From positions 1 through 32,674 of the forward strand of contig MWEH01000130.1 in NCBI GenBank assembly GCA_002070965.1: DNA of 32,674 bases, written 5' to 3'. Below, one piece after another: positions 32,505 through 32,674 of this stretch. Numbering within the stretch: position 1 is the stretch's first letter; every line of letters starts with the position of its first letter. The stretch is from Firmicutes bacterium ADurb.Bin080 (lineage in GTDB: Bacteria; Bacillota; Clostridia; Christensenellales; DTU072). The position numbers and the translations under genes are program-made. The notes beneath the pieces are model-generated. The model was not told where the DNA came from and made no database searches. It was given only the letters and a program-made list of their open reading frames with translations.

Positions 32505-32674
32505 ATGGAAAAAGCCTACAAATTTAGAATATATCCTAACAAAGAACAACAGGAAACTATACAAAAGACGTTTGGTTGTTGTAGATTTGTATACAATTTT
32601 TATCTTGCTAAAAGAATTGAGTTATACAAAGAAGACAAGTCCAGTATGAAATATAATTTGTGTAGTGCTGATTT
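32505..32674 (+). CDS. tnpB: TnpB N-terminal fragment (cut by window end)
   Basis: The first 56 codons of a TnpB: MEKAYKFRIYPNKEQQ, then TFGCCRFVYNFYLAKRIELY, the normal N-terminal helix-turn-helix region of the family. Open to the window end. It lies 3 nt after the broken tnpA, so this copy would depend on TnpA from elsewhere, or be kept for its guide-RNA nuclease activity. Whether it is identical to the copy at 1-197 cannot be told, as the two fragments do not overlap. Confidence 0.92.
   Translation, partial: MEKAYKFRIYPNKEQQETIQKTFGCCRFVYNFYLAKRIELYKEDKSSMKYNLCSAD

Overview
The window looks like a chromosomal stretch from a low-GC, anaerobic Firmicute. A Clostridia-like lineage is most likely; I cannot name a genus. 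Supporting signs are AT-rich sequence, strong AGGAGG-type ribosome sites, frequent TTG starts, A/T-rich promoters of the TTGACA/TATAAT type, a bacterial V-type ATPase operon instead of an F-type one, and the Firmicute order ecfA1-ecfA2-ecfT-truA-rplM-rpsI. Both ends of the window lie inside tnpB of IS200/IS605-type elements: the last codons of one copy at 1-197 and the first codons of another at 32505-32674. This suggests a contig that broke inside a multicopy insertion sequence.

Layout. 1-306: tnpB 3' end and its right-end (omega RNA) hairpin. 361-885: mscL with a strong terminator. 1300-10219: V-ATPase operon ntpF-I-K-E-C-G-A-B-D, in the order known from Enterococcus hirae; the proteolipid NtpK keeps the full Na+ ligand set, so a sodium pump is predicted. 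10420-10965: family I pyrophosphatase. 11053-14480: a membrane-anchored HtrA-like protease followed by an OmpR-type response regulator and its histidine kinase. 14481-14948: a convergent non-coding region with tandem repeats and hairpins. 14949-17187, minus strand: a Gph/PpaX-like HAD phosphatase, tRNA-modifying TcdA, and a YhhN-family membrane protein. 17350-21390, minus strand: a BspA-like leucine-rich-repeat lipoprotein and an intracellular GH2 glycosidase. 21560-22390: a glutamate-5-kinase-like amino acid kinase, divergent from GH2. 22464-24386, minus strand: chorismate synthase and an SDR oxidoreductase. 24805-28795: a secreted or anchored small protein, an ECF S component, then EcfA1, EcfA2 and EcfT. 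28810-30619: truA, rplM, rpsI. 30805-31716: thioredoxin reductase. 31717-32304: a gene-free stretch with two RNA-like units, followed by a broken IS200-type tnpA and the start of tnpB.

The genes are mostly housekeeping and membrane energetics: Na+ (or H+) pumping, pyrophosphate removal, mechanosensitive relief, envelope stress sensing, vitamin uptake, ribosome synthesis and redox. The most unusual signals are non-coding. A three-way-junction RNA with a possible alternative terminator pairing follows trxB. A promoter is followed about 75 nt later by a very strong terminator with no gene between. Short degenerate tandem duplications recur at gene 3' ends at several loci. Chorismate synthase carries Gln in place of the active-site His, and a single-base change in an A5 run would extend its reading frame exactly into the next start codon.
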